Source: CG2-30-36-16 sp964372115 (lineage in GTDB: Bacteria; Bacteroidota; Ignavibacteria; Ignavibacteriales; Ignavibacteriaceae). Taken from it: a stretch of 64,000 nucleotides of DNA. The stretch is from NCBI GenBank assembly GCA_964372115.1, contig CAYJPN010000016.1, positions 1 to 64,000 of the forward strand. The letters run 5' to 3'. The notes under the pieces were generated by a model that saw only the letters and a list, made by a program, of their open reading frames with translations, made no database searches and was not told the DNA's origin. Below, one piece after another: positions 25,740 through 35,398 of the stretch. Numbering within the stretch: the stretch's first letter is position 1; each line of letters begins with the position of its first letter. Made by a program: the position numbers and the translations under genes.

Positions 25740-28013
25740 CTAAACTCCTTTTATAGGTAATGTAATGATAAAAGTGCTTCCGACATTTACTTTACTTTCT
25801 GCGGTTATTGTGCCGCCTAATTTTTCAACCAGTTTTTTGCTGATTGATAAACCTAAACCGGTTCCTTCGTAATTTCTTGTAGTTCCTGTGTCTATTTGAC
25901 TAAATGGCTTGAATAGTTTTCCTAAATCTTCTTGGGCAATACCAATCCCTTTATCCGATACTTTTACTAATAACTGATCATCCTGAACACTACAACTAAT
26001 TTCAACATACCCGCTTTCTGTAAACTTAACTGCATTATTTATTATATTCAGCAAAACCTGCTCAACTCTTCTCTCATCACTCACAATAGTCTCAATATCG
26101 TTAGATATATTTAAACGCAGATCTAATTTTTTTTTGTCAGCAAGCGGTTGCACAATAGAAATAACTTTATTTACAGATTTTACAAAATCATATGGTTTGA
26201 AAGAAACTTCAAGTTCCCCGGCTTCAATTTTTGAAATATCTAATACATCATTAATGAGTGCAAGCAGGTGTTGTCCGCTCCCTTTCGCCATTTTTAATTG
26301 TTTTGCCTGCTCTTCATTTAACGGACCTGCAAGCCCTCTCAACAAAATTCCTGTAAATCCTATTATTGAATTGAGAGGAGTTCTTAACTCGTGAGACATT
26401 GTAGCAAGGAAAGCAGACTTCAAACGATCAGCCGATTCGGCTCGTTCTTTTGCATCTTCTAACTCTATTGTCCGTATTTCCACTAATTCTTCAAGATGTT
26501 CCTGGTTAATGCGCAGCTCATCTTCTGCTTTTTTACGCTCAGTGATATCGTGCCCTATACCTATTAACCCAATAATTTGATTATTCTCACTTCTCAATGG
26601 TAATTTGGAAGTTTGCAGCCATGTTTTTTCTCCTTTTTCATTCACCACAAATTCTTCTTTATTAAGTAATGGCTGCCCGGTTTTAATTACAAATTGATCA
26701 TCAGCAAAAAATCCTTCCGCCAATTTTTTCGGGTGGAAAGCGAAGTCATCCTTTCCTAAAACTTCGGCTTCAGATTTTGCACCCATATTCTTTAAATCGG
26801 CTTTATTAGCAAGAGTCTTGCAACAGTTTATATCTTTAGTATAAATTGCATCAGGCAGATTATCGATAATTGTCCTTAATAGAGAGCGTTCATATCTTAA
26901 CTCTTCTTCAGCTTTAACACGTTCAGTAATATCATCTAAAACTCCTAAAAGCCCATTAACATTACCATCCGTATCCTTTAGGGGTATTTTAGAGGTTTCA
27001 ATCCATAGATTTTTCCCGTCAGCCCTAACAAGCGGCTCTATCATGTGATACTTAGGCAAACCGCTGTTAATAACCTCCAAATCATCTTCGCGGTATTTTT
27101 CTGCTTCTTGTTTCCATGGCAAATCAAAATTTGTTTTCCCTATAATCAATTCCGGCTTTTCAATTCCAGCCGCTTCTGCAAAAATTTTATTACAACCGAG
27201 ATAAACGCTGCTGCAGTCTTTCCAGAAAATAGATTGCGGCACGGTATCGAGGATGGTATTCAGCATTGTTTTACTTTCTCTCAACTGAAAAATCAGGTTG
27301 TGCATTTCTTTGTTTTTGTTTTCAATTGTTTCAAGCAATTCATTATATCCGTCATAAAGGTTTCCGGTTTCATCTTCATACGGTTTAGTAACACGCGTTG
27401 AAAAATCTTGCGTTAAGGCAATCTTATTGATATGATTTTTAAGAGAAACTATTGGGTTTGAAATAATTTTCTGCATCTTTATTGCAAGCAAAAAAGATAT
27501 TACACCCAGAAGTATAAGCAAAAACGAAATTGTTATAAGTAGTTTTTGATTTCTAATTTCAAGTGAGTTTGAGTTTGCCTTAATGAAAAGTGTTCCTATT
27601 ATCTCTCCTTGAAAATAAATTGGTTCTCTCACAAAAAAATAATCACCTTCATAGCGGAATTCCGGATAAGGTGCAACAACCGGAAGAGAAACTGTTTCTA
27701 TCGTATCCGGATACTTCGCAAAAAGTTTTCCCGTCTTATCAAAAAGATAACCTATTTCAACAGATTCAAGAAATTTTAACCTTTTTAATGCTTCATTCGC
27801 CTGGCGGTTATCGCCAAATGTTAACGGAACAACACAATAATCTCCTATCAACTTGGCATCTAATATCAAGTTTGCTTGAATCTCAGCCTTTAAGCGATCA
27901 AAATCCCATTTGGCAATGAATGCAAATCCACAAGAGATGACAGTAAGAGAAACAAATAAAATAATAGATATTATTTTATTCTTAATCGAGAGTTTGTTTA
28001 TAAATTTATTCAT
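25740..28013 (-). CDS. Membrane histidine kinase with CHASE8-like sensor, HAMP and two PAS domains
   Basis: A 757-residue sensor kinase. A first membrane helix (about 12-33) is followed by a periplasmic domain of about 120 residues (ILDAKLIGDYCVVPLTFGDN..EALKRLKFLESVEIGYLFDKTGKLFAKY), which resembles the CHASE8-type domain of YfiN-like proteins. A second helix (about 158-180), HAMP, two PAS/PAC domains with WKD-type cores (about 250-510), the phosphoacceptor His near 540 in TMSHELRTPLNSIIGF and an ATPase domain with SDKGIGIAQEDLGKLF and GTGLGLSISKKL follow. Its start overlaps the yfiR-like gene by 8 bp. That pairing is meaningful because YfiR-family proteins are known to control YfiN through its periplasmic part. 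Confidence 0.9.
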   Translation of the reverse strand: MNKFINKLSIKNKIISIILFVSLTVISCGFAFIAKWDFDRLKAEIQANLILDAKLIGDYCVVPLTFGDNRQANEALKRLKFLESVEIGYLFDKTGKLFAKYPDTIETVSLPVVAPYPEFRYEGDYFFVREPIYFQGEIIGTLFIKANSNSLEIRNQKLLITISFLLILLGVISFLLAIKMQKIISNPIVSLKNHINKIALTQDFSTRVTKPYEDETGNLYDGYNELLETIENKNKEMHNLIFQLRESKTMLNTILDTVPQSIFWKDCSSVYLGCNKIFAEAAGIEKPELIIGKTNFDLPWKQEAEKYREDDLEVINSGLPKYHMIEPLVRADGKNLWIETSKIPLKDTDGNVNGLLGVLDDITERVKAEEELRYERSLLRTIIDNLPDAIYTKDINCCKTLANKADLKNMGAKSEAEVLGKDDFAFHPKKLAEGFFADDQFVIKTGQPLLNKEEFVVNEKGEKTWLQTSKLPLRSENNQIIGLIGIGHDITERKKAEDELRINQEHLEELVEIRTIELEDAKERAESADRLKSAFLATMSHELRTPLNSIIGFTGILLRGLAGPLNEEQAKQLKMAKGSGQHLLALINDVLDISKIEAGELEVSFKPYDFVKSVNKVISIVQPLADKKKLDLRLNISNDIETIVSDERRVEQVLLNIINNAVKFTESGYVEISCSVQDDQLLVKVSDKGIGIAQEDLGKLFKPFSQIDTGTTRNYEGTGLGLSISKKLVEKLGGTITAESKVNVGSTFIITLPIKGV

Positions 28014-28569
28014 CGGTTTTCACAATCTTTGCTGAAGTGAGAAGCAAACTACTTACCTTAAGATCGGATTTATCTAATTCAGAACGATTAATCTCATAAC
28101 GAATAAAATTATCGTCAATAAACAGATTTACTAAAACGCCTTTTTTTCCGTACCCTTTAGTGTCGCCGATTGTCAATATTGGTTTCCCCGAAGTATAATT
28201 TAAAATTTCTTCAAGTTGATTTTTTTTTATTCCCGAAATAATCAATATCATACAATTATCAATTTCAGAAACCGATCTTATATATCTAACCTGTACGATT
28301 TTGTTCTTTACTTTAACTTTATCAAATATTCTTTCAATTGTGTTTCCATATTTATTTTCACCGATAACAGCTACTAAGAATTTGTTGCTGTTATCGCTAA
28401 CATTTTTTGCTTCCGGCCATTCGATAAAATGCGTAAATTTTTCAATGTATCCTGCTTTTAATAAATATTCCCTTGTCTGAGCGTATGTGCCCGGGGGACT
28501 AAGAAGAAAGATTAATACACTTATTTGAATGATTAACCATTTTATGTTATTTATAAAAAATTCTTCCAA
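28006..28569 (-). CDS. YfiR-family (DUF4154) periplasmic protein
   Basis: A 187-residue exported protein. After a hydrophobic signal (about residues 8-30, ending TYAQ) come the YfiR features: REYLLKAGYIEKFTHFIEWPEA near the mature N-terminus, FLVAVIGENKYGNTIE, SVSEIDNCMILIISG, PILTIGDTKGYGKKGVLVNLFIDDN, and the conserved end FEIN-like YEINRSELDKSDLKVSSLLLTSAKIV. The reading frame has no early ATG; the likely start is TTG at 28569. It overlaps the CHASE8-like kinase gene and lies 60 bp from a TonB-dependent receptor, an order frequent in this phylum. I infer that it modulates the kinase from the periplasm. Confidence 0.88.
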   Translation of the reverse strand: MEEFFINNIKWLIIQISVLIFLLSPPGTYAQTREYLLKAGYIEKFTHFIEWPEAKNVSDNSNKFLVAVIGENKYGNTIERIFDKVKVKNKIVQVRYIRSVSEIDNCMILIISGIKKNQLEEILNYTSGKPILTIGDTKGYGKKGVLVNLFIDDNFIRYEINRSELDKSDLKVSSLLLTSAKIVKTDE

Positions 28570-28629
28570 ATATTTATTTTCTATTTGATTTTTGTTTTTC
28601 TATGATAAAATTAAATTTTCTATTTTCAC

Positions 28630-30618
28630 TTAAATATTATAACTAAGCTTTAAAGTAATTGTTCTCTGCGGTTGTCTGTATCTACCTGCAAACCGGTTAG
28701 AAGGGTGGTAATATTCTTTATTGAAAATATTACTTACTTTTAATTGAATATCGAATCCGTCCAAATCTAAATATGAAATACAGCCATGAAATAAAAGTGC
28801 ATCATTAATAACATCATTACCGGTGGTTGGCATAATAGCAGGATTTTTACGCCCGCCCAGATAGTTAGCCCTTAGATTAATATTAATATTTGAACTGTAC
28901 GAATAAGTGATGCCGGCATTAGCGGTGTGTTTTGAAATTTCCGGAACAAAGACGCCATCCTTATCTTGTGAATCAGAATATGAATAATTTGAATAAATCG
29001 TCCAGTCGTTTATTGAATAATTGCTATATATTTCAAAACCAAAAGTATTGAGTCTGTCTTTATTGATCCATCGTTCCCCGTCAGCCACAGATTGCCTTGT
29101 CAATTTATCTTTAATTAAATTTTTATAAATTGATGATCCAACGGAGAAATTATCAAGCACAAGGTAAGATAAAGCTAATTCAAATGACCGCATTTTTTCC
29201 GGCTTTAAAGAATGATTTCCTACCCCATAATTATAATCCCAGGGTTTTGGCGCTCTGAATGCTTCATTGTATAGAAATTTTGCAGTAAACTTGTTTTCAT
29301 TAAACACAAGCCCGGTTCGAGGCGTGACCACCTGACCATAATAATTTGAAATATCATGCCGGAGTCCGCCAACAAATGATAATTGATCAAATAATTTATA
29401 GTTGATCTGTACGAAATAACTAAAAAGGCTGTTGTGTAATTGTTCGGGTTTTTCTGGTTCCGGTGGCGCTATGTTCTGTGAACTGCTGATAGCTATTGAA
29501 AACCCGTCTGAAAGTTGTTCAATCTCGCCAATTAACCCGCCAATAATCATAAGTCTTTCAGTAGCGCTGTAATTTATTTGATTCTCGAAACCAACTAATT
29601 GATTAGGTCGATAATATGCCGCCTGATTTCCTGCAGTTGAATCGGTAGCTTTTATTATATGATCGATGCTATTCGGTTTTACTGTTGCATTCCGGTAATA
29701 AAGAGTTGACTGAAATACCCAATCATCAATTTTGTCGTTTGTGTATTTTAAATAACCGTTTAAAAATGCAATGTCCCACAAAGTATTTTTGTCGAGATAC
29801 TTATCCCCTACTGATTTATAATCGGTTGTCTTGGAGGTTTGTTTCTCTTGGTAAACCACACCTGCAGCAAAGCTATTTAAATTTAATTTTGCAGATAAGG
29901 AAATATCATGTTCAAAATTTTCCATATCATCCGTCCAGTTATTATCTCCAGCAGCCCCGGCAAGATCAGCTTTTTCCGAGGTTTTATACATAGCCGAAAG
30001 GGAGTAACCGAAATCATTTAAAGCATCATAATTATTCAAACTAAAATCTACCATGCCGGTTTTAAAATTTCCTCCGAGGAGACTAATATGCCCTCTGCCT
30101 TTTTCATCAGTTTTTTTTGTAATCAGGTTAACAATTCCTGAAATTGCATTAGTGCCATATAAAGCCGAGGCAGGTCCGTAAACAACTTCTATTCGTTCAA
30201 CATCAGCTAAGTTAAATTGTCCTCCTCCATAAAATCCACCCGAGTTTAACTCATTTATCTGTATCCCGTCCACTAATAATAGTATCAGGTTATTTTGATT
30301 CGGTGCTCCTCTCATAAAAACATAACTGTTAAAACCTACAATGTTCCTGAATTGAAAACCGGGTAAATCGGACAATGCTTCTTCTATCGTAAAATACCCC
30401 CGGTTTTTAATCTGTTCAGCGCTGATGACATGAACCGTGGCTGGTACATCTTTAATCTCCTGAAATACTTTCGAAGCGCTAATCACCTTTATATTCATTA
30501 AATCATTTAACGACATTTTAAGTATGTCTTCAACTTTTAAAGTATCTGTGTCTTGAGCGTAAATAAGTCTGCTGGAAATGAATAAAAAGTAAAAGATTAA
30601 TAAAAGAATTTTTCTCAT
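28630..30618 (-). CDS. TonB-dependent receptor plug and barrel protein
   Basis: A 662-residue outer-membrane receptor. I start it at ATG 30618, where MRKILLLIFYFLFISSRLIYAQ forms a signal peptide; an upstream ATG 30684 would add 22 residues. A TonB-box-like DTLKVEDILKMSLNDLMN segment precedes the plug (about 50-160: VSASKVFQEIKDVPATVHVIS, GFNSYVFMRGAPNQNNLILLLVDGIQIN, RIEVVYGPASALYGTNAISGIVNLITK). A beta-barrel runs to the terminal RTITLKLSYNI. The linked yfiR-kinase operon suggests that ligand binding or uptake is coupled to signalling. Confidence 0.9.
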   Translation of the reverse strand: MRKILLLIFYFLFISSRLIYAQDTDTLKVEDILKMSLNDLMNIKVISASKVFQEIKDVPATVHVISAEQIKNRGYFTIEEALSDLPGFQFRNIVGFNSYVFMRGAPNQNNLILLLVDGIQINELNSGGFYGGGQFNLADVERIEVVYGPASALYGTNAISGIVNLITKKTDEKGRGHISLLGGNFKTGMVDFSLNNYDALNDFGYSLSAMYKTSEKADLAGAAGDNNWTDDMENFEHDISLSAKLNLNSFAAGVVYQEKQTSKTTDYKSVGDKYLDKNTLWDIAFLNGYLKYTNDKIDDWVFQSTLYYRNATVKPNSIDHIIKATDSTAGNQAAYYRPNQLVGFENQINYSATERLMIIGGLIGEIEQLSDGFSIAISSSQNIAPPEPEKPEQLHNSLFSYFVQINYKLFDQLSFVGGLRHDISNYYGQVVTPRTGLVFNENKFTAKFLYNEAFRAPKPWDYNYGVGNHSLKPEKMRSFELALSYLVLDNFSVGSSIYKNLIKDKLTRQSVADGERWINKDRLNTFGFEIYSNYSINDWTIYSNYSYSDSQDKDGVFVPEISKHTANAGITYSYSSNININLRANYLGGRKNPAIMPTTGNDVINDALLFHGCISYLDLDGFDIQLKVSNIFNKEYYHPSNRFAGRYRQPQRTITLKLSYNI

Positions 30619-30684
30619 TTTTTTATCAAACTTTCCGCCGGTTGATTTATTAAGAATCGCAGGATATTTAGAATAGATATTCAT

Positions 30685-31307
30685 TTAATTTTTTACCCCT
30701 TAATTTGTCTTTGGAATAAAATTTAACAAATCGACTCATATTAAGGTTGTTCCGAATTTAATTATTTTTTTAATTGTCTCATCTCCAATAGCTCAGAATA
30801 ATTTCCATTTTTTATCAAATTTGTATAACTGATTTATAGATAATATTGATAAACAGTATGGGATTTTTTAAGTGGAAAAAGATAAAGCAATATTCTAACC
30901 CTATTATCAGCAGAAAGCATTCCTGTATGTTTTTTACGACGGATTGATTCCCTGCGAAAGATTGTAATAAGAAATAATAAGTTATCCCTCGTTAACATAT
31001 TTGCCTTTTTCATCTCAGTATTTTCTTTTTAATCTGTTGAAAATAATCTAACAAAAAATTTACACAAGAATTTTTGACCAACGACAGATATAAAAATCTA
31101 TGGAAATAAAATAAAACCTTCAAAAAAGCACTAACAGTTCAGAACCCGAAGTTAAAATAGAAAATTATTATTAAATAATAAAGTTTGCTAATAATTCAGT
31201 GATACAAGATGCATTAGAGTATTTCTCAAATTGCAGCATGTAAAAATATTATCGCCATTTTTTTTATCGTACTGCTTCCATACAAATTTTTCCATTGCTT
31301 CTATTAG
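30685..31307. other. Long intergenic region, nothing recognised
   Basis: About 620 bp of AT-rich sequence between the TonB-dependent receptor start and a small exported protein. I see no gene, tRNA or strong hairpin. The receptor promoter should lie near its right side of the start codon. Confidence 0.5.
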
Positions 31308-31652
31308 CTAATTTTTTGATTTGTCCGATTGTATATCCGGAATGTAACCTTCTTTTATAAGCATAGTATACGACTTATAAATCTTTATTGAAACCTCACT
31401 CGAATTATAATAACCGGTAGATTCAATTTTTACACCGTTAACCTCTTTACTTAATTTAACGGTGGCAATCAGTTTGTCGTCTGCAATTAAATCGTTTTCT
31501 ATTTTTGTTTTTTTTTCGGGCATATTTGTTAGCGCCCAGTAAATACCTTTTTTGGCAAAGTTAAACGCCGTATCAATATTGATATCTGTATCAGTTTGCG
31601 CCGCTGTGTTTTCAAAAAAAACGCCTAATAACAAAAGAAATATTATTTTCAT
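31308..31652 (-). CDS. Small exported protein of unknown function
   Basis: A 114-residue protein with a signal peptide (MKIIFLLLLGVFFENTAAQ) and a short mature part. The mature part has a helix (IDTAFNFAKKGIYWALTNM), a charged middle with KLIATVKLSKEVNGVKIESTGYY strands and a helical KSYTMLIKEGYIPD end. I do not recognise the family. It is divergent from the SMP-30-type gene with 115 bp between them and stands alone. Confidence 0.7.
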   Translation of the reverse strand: MKIIFLLLLGVFFENTAAQTDTDINIDTAFNFAKKGIYWALTNMPEKKTKIENDLIADDKLIATVKLSKEVNGVKIESTGYYNSSEVSIKIYKSYTMLIKEGYIPDIQSDKSKN

Positions 31653-31767
31653 AAAGCCCTCTCTAAAGGTTTAGGGTTAATTTAAATAAAGAATTTTAAA
31701 TATCCACATTAAGTTTTTTGATAAATATTTATATACTATTTTTGAAGTAAAAATTTGAAAATCAGAT

Positions 31768-32667
31768 ATGAACAAACTATTACCCTTATTATTTCTTGCG
31801 GCAACAACAATTTCATTTTCTCAGGATATCAAATGGCAAAAAATTGCCGATAATTTGCAGTTCCCCGAAGGCCCCGCATGGAACGGGAATTTTCTTTTTG
31901 TTTCTAGCTGCTACGGCGGTTTTATTACAAAAATAGATGGTGAAACTTCCGCTACATTTATCGATTCAACTATGAAACCGTTTAGGGTAAAACAATCAAA
32001 CGGTTTAACCTTCGGAAGCGAAGGTTACATATACGCATGCGATTACGGTATTGGCGCAATTCTTAAAATTTCGCCGGAAGGCAAAACAGATATTTTATCT
32101 TCGGGGTATCTTGGGGAAAAATATAACCGTCCGAATGATCTTGCATTTTCACCAAAAGGCGAGTTATATTTTACCGATCCGAAATCTTATGGTAAAGATA
32201 AACCCGATGGAAGATTATTTAAACTCGATATAATTTCAGGCGAGGCTGAATTAGTTGAAGACAGTTTGTGCTTCCCGAACGGTATAGCGTTCTCTATTGA
32301 CGGGAAAAATTTATTTGTTTGCGAATCGGCGATGAACAGAGTTTTGAAGTTTGATCTGCACCCCGATGGAACTATATCAAATAAAACTGTATTTGTAGAA
32401 CTGCCAGGGGGCGATCCTGATGGTATCGCATTCGACTCACACGGCAACCTTTTCTGCGCCCATTTCGGCGGCGGAATAATTTATATAATCAGCAGCGAAG
32501 GTAAAATTATAAACCAATTAAAAACACCGGGGAAAAAACCGAGCAATGTTGAGTTCGGCGGCAAGGGGATGAAAACATTATTTATTACGGAAGATGAAAC
32601 TAACTCGGTTTACAAAACCGAAGTTGATATACCGGGCAGTAAATTGTTTTTCGCCCCGGTTTACTAA
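31768..32667 (+). CDS. Exported SMP-30/gluconolactonase-like beta-propeller
   Basis: A 299-residue protein of the SMP-30/gluconolactonase/LRE family. A signal peptide (ending TISFSQ) exports it. The mature protein shows propeller repeats and family motifs: NLQFPEGPAWNGNFLFVSS, KQSNGLTFGSEGYIYACDYG, YNRPNDLAFSPKGELYFTDPKSYG, CFPNGIAFSIDGKNLFVCES and DPDGIAFDSHGNLFCAHFGGG. The conserved Glu, Asn and Asp residues in these motifs form the calcium site of the family. Substrates vary (sugar lactones, other esters), so only the class can be stated. A TATTTTTG promoter-like element lies at 31737-31744, but its upstream box is too close to call. Confidence 0.85.
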   Translation: MNKLLPLLFLAATTISFSQDIKWQKIADNLQFPEGPAWNGNFLFVSSCYGGFITKIDGETSATFIDSTMKPFRVKQSNGLTFGSEGYIYACDYGIGAILKISPEGKTDILSSGYLGEKYNRPNDLAFSPKGELYFTDPKSYGKDKPDGRLFKLDIISGEAELVEDSLCFPNGIAFSIDGKNLFVCESAMNRVLKFDLHPDGTISNKTVFVELPGGDPDGIAFDSHGNLFCAHFGGGIIYIISSEGKIINQLKTPGKKPSNVEFGGKGMKTLFITEDETNSVYKTEVDIPGSKLFFAPVY

Positions 32668-32767
32668 GAGTAATTTAAAATATGAGGCAGTCTCAAAGTT
32701 ATTTTACATAAACTTTATTGATAAGGTTTTAATATATTCCAAGAAACTTTCATCCACACCCTTTTGC

Positions 32768-32799
32768 TTTGCATAAAGAAGGAAGCGTGTCTATTTTTG
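32768..32799 (+). promoter_or_regulatory. Promoter of gpmI
   Basis: TTTG (32768-32771), 20 bases, then TATTTTTG (32792-32799) match the Bacteroidota-type -33/-7 consensus exactly. It leaves a leader of about 25-30 bases before the gpmI ATG. Confidence 0.6.
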
Positions 32800-32831
32800 T
32801 ACCTTCAATCATCAAAAAATAAGAATATAAA

Positions 32832-34460
32832 ATGAAATTACATTTAGAAAAATTAAAAAATTTTAATGGACGCAAAGGTCCCCTTCTTTTCATTGTAATG
32901 GATGGGATTGGCATCGGTAAAGAATATGATGGCAATGCTGTTTATAAAGCTAATACTCCTTTTTTAGATAAACTATTTAAAATGCCTCTTTATGAGGAGC
33001 TTAACGCCCATGGCCCGGCGGTAGGTTTACCTTCGGAGGATGATATGGGAAATAGCGAGGTCGGGCATAACGCAATTGGCGCGGGAAGAATTTTTGCGCA
33101 GGGCGCTAAACGGGTAAACCACGCTCTCGAATCGGGAGAAATTTTTGAAACAGATGTTTGGAAAAATGTTGTTCAAAAAGGGCTGTCCGGCGGAACAGTA
33201 CATTTTATCGGTTTATTTTCTGACGGCAACGTTCACTCTCACATTAAACATCTTTTTGCAATGATAAACAAATGCGCGGAGCTTGAAGTAAAAAGACTTC
33301 GCGTTCATATTTTACTGGACGGCAGGGATGTGCCCGGTAAATCGGCTCTGCTTTACATTAAACCGCTTCAGGAACTACTTGATAATATTGCATCGGCAAA
33401 ATCTTATGATTATAAAATTGCTTCGGGCGGCGGCAGAATGAATGTTACAATGGACAGGTATAACGCCGATTGGGAAATTGTAAAACGAGGCTGGGATGCT
33501 CACATTCTCGGCAAAGCGCGATTTTTTTCTTCGGCACAGGAAGCTGTTGAAACTATGTACGCCGAAGATCCTCAGGCTATTGACCAGTATCTTGACGCAT
33601 TTGTAATTGTTGATGAAAACAAAAAACCAAACGGAACGATTGAAGACGGGGACAGTGTTGTTTTCTTTAACTTCAGAGGCGACAGGGCAATTGAAATTTC
33701 ACGCGCATTTGATGAAGATGAGTTTAAAGAATTCGATAGAGAACGACGACCCGATGTATTTTACGCTGGTATGATGGAGTACGATGGTGATTTACACATT
33801 CCGAAAAATTATCTCGTGTTTCCCCCGGCAATTGATAGAACTTTAAGTGAATATTTATGCACAGCCGATGTTACATCATTTGCAATTTCCGAAACTCAAA
33901 AGTTCGGGCACGTTACTTACTTTTGGAACGGAAACAAATCGGGTTACTTGTGCAAAGACCTTGAACTATTTGTAGAAATTCCATCAGATAAAATTGAGTT
34001 TGATAAAGCCCCGAAAATGAAAGCTTACGAAATTGCAGGAAAAACTGAAGAGCTTTTACGAAGCGGTAAATATCGTTTTGGAAGAGTGAATTTTGCAAAC
34101 GGCGATATGGTTGGACACAGTGGAAAAATTGAAGCGGCAATTATAGCTGTTGAAACAGTGGATGAATGCCTCGGCAAATTATTAGAGGTAATTGATGAAC
34201 TTGATGGTATTGCAGTTATTACTGCCGACCACGGTAACTGCGATGAGATGTACACAGAAAAAAACGGTGTAAAAACTCCCAAAACCTCTCACACATTAAA
34301 CCCGGTTCCGTTTGTAATTTACGATCCTCAATATGCCGGTGAGTATAAATTATCAAAAATTGAAAAGCCGGGATTAACTAATATCGCCTCAACTTTACTT
34401 AATCTTATGGGTTTTGAAAAAGTTGATGATTATGATGCATCGTTGATTAAATTTGAATAA
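32832..34460 (+). CDS. gpmI: 2,3-bisphosphoglycerate-independent phosphoglycerate mutase
   Basis: Converts 3-phosphoglycerate to 2-phosphoglycerate in glycolysis and gluconeogenesis, using two metal ions. Family motifs run through all 542 residues: the metal-binding VMDGIGIG, GNSEVGHNAIGAG with the phosphoserine, HILLDGRDVPGKSAL, GGGRMNVTMDRYNADWE, FFNFRGDRAIEISRAF, GHVTYFWNGN, ANGDMVGHSGKIEAA and TADHGNCDEM. It is about 30 residues longer than the usual 510, mostly at the N-terminus. It is a single-gene transcript: a good promoter lies upstream and a strong terminator follows. Confidence 0.96.
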   Translation: MKLHLEKLKNFNGRKGPLLFIVMDGIGIGKEYDGNAVYKANTPFLDKLFKMPLYEELNAHGPAVGLPSEDDMGNSEVGHNAIGAGRIFAQGAKRVNHALESGEIFETDVWKNVVQKGLSGGTVHFIGLFSDGNVHSHIKHLFAMINKCAELEVKRLRVHILLDGRDVPGKSALLYIKPLQELLDNIASAKSYDYKIASGGGRMNVTMDRYNADWEIVKRGWDAHILGKARFFSSAQEAVETMYAEDPQAIDQYLDAFVIVDENKKPNGTIEDGDSVVFFNFRGDRAIEISRAFDEDEFKEFDRERRPDVFYAGMMEYDGDLHIPKNYLVFPPAIDRTLSEYLCTADVTSFAISETQKFGHVTYFWNGNKSGYLCKDLELFVEIPSDKIEFDKAPKMKAYEIAGKTEELLRSGKYRFGRVNFANGDMVGHSGKIEAAIIAVETVDECLGKLLEVIDELDGIAVITADHGNCDEMYTEKNGVKTPKTSHTLNPVPFVIYDPQYAGEYKLSKIEKPGLTNIASTLLNLMGFEKVDDYDASLIKFE

Positions 34461-34473
34461 AATAAAAACAAAT

Positions 34474-34510
34474 AAAAAGCCGCTTTCTTTTTTAAGCGGC
34501 TTTTTATTTT
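34474..34510 (+). terminator. Rho-independent terminator of gpmI
   Basis: AAAAAGCCGCTT pairs with AAGCGGCTTTTT across a TCTTTTTT-type loop and runs into a T-rich tail, 13 bases after the gpmI stop. It may serve both strands, because the next gene converges. Confidence 0.85.
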
Positions 34511-34528
34511 TAAATATCTACTCAATTT

Positions 34529-35068
34529 TTATTGGTACATTAAATTTACCCAATAAGGATTTATTAATTTTGTATCATGCGCGCCGAAGATAGCAATTGC
34601 TTCGAGCACAGGTAGTTTTTTTGTTGTTCCATCCTCAACAATAAACTCCTTGAGGTCTTTTACTCTGCCGAATACCCTTATATAATTTCCTACACCAATA
34701 GATTCAACATCTTCGCTTATATTCTTTTGTTTCTTTAGTGGATGATCTAATGCAACAACAAAGTTGGCATCATAACCGTTGGCTGTACCGACAATATAAA
34801 ACACCGTCCCGTCTTTTGATAAAAATTTTTCCTGAGCATAATAACCAAGAGTAGCAATTACTTTATTTTTGTACTCTTCCGGTTTAGTGTAAATCATAAT
34901 GTTTGAAACTTCGTACTCGGCGGAATTTATAATCAGGTTGAGATTTTTATTGTGTGCAGATTTTGAAGACCCGCTATTTAAGTCTTTCATAAATTCATCA
35001 CCAAGAAGCTGCTGACACGATGTAAGGAGCCCCGTGAGAATAATGGAAATGGCGATCAAATACTTCAT
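34529..35068 (-). CDS. Lipoprotein of unknown function
   Basis: A 179-residue lipoprotein (signal MKYLIAISIILTGLLTSC, lipid-modified Cys18). ATG 35068 is chosen over the ATG 12 bases upstream, because GGGA just before it works as a ribosome-binding site and the signal begins there. The mature part looks like a small beta domain of the OB type: YKNKVIATLGYY, GTVFYIVGTANGYDANFVVALD, GNYIRVFGRVKDLKEF. Such folds bind ligands or proteins, but no specific family is recognised. It converges with gpmI. Confidence 0.78.
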   Translation of the reverse strand: MKYLIAISIILTGLLTSCQQLLGDEFMKDLNSGSSKSAHNKNLNLIINSAEYEVSNIMIYTKPEEYKNKVIATLGYYAQEKFLSKDGTVFYIVGTANGYDANFVVALDHPLKKQKNISEDVESIGVGNYIRVFGRVKDLKEFIVEDGTTKKLPVLEAIAIFGAHDTKLINPYWVNLMYQ

Positions 35069-35080
35069 ATGTTTTCCCAT

Positions 35081-35398
35081 ATTTATTATTACTTTTTGAT
35101 AAAGATTTTTTATCGTATTTTTTTAAAACACCAAAAAAACAATAAACCCTTCGCGTAATTCTTTTTGATAATTCAGAGAAGGAAGCAGTATTCTCCTCTT
35201 GTCTCTCAACAATTTTTAATCATCTTATAAATGATTAAAATATCATAATCAAATTAAAGATATTAATAAAAATTTCAAATACGTTTTATACTTTTTTTTT
35301 GTCATTGCCAGAAACGTAGAGTTGGTTTTACCAATTTGTAATATCAGGTAAACCAAATTTCCTGTGGTGCTTAAAGCGGAAAAAGATATTTAACAAAG
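35081..35398. other. Intergenic region, nothing recognised
   Basis: About 320 bp of AT-rich sequence between two minus-strand genes. I see no gene, hairpin terminator or RNA with confidence. Confidence 0.45.

Noticed and set aside
30685..31307. Possible tRNA or small RNA in the long gap
   Set aside because: I looked for a T-loop (GTTCRANNC) with matching acceptor arms and for strong terminator hairpins and found none.
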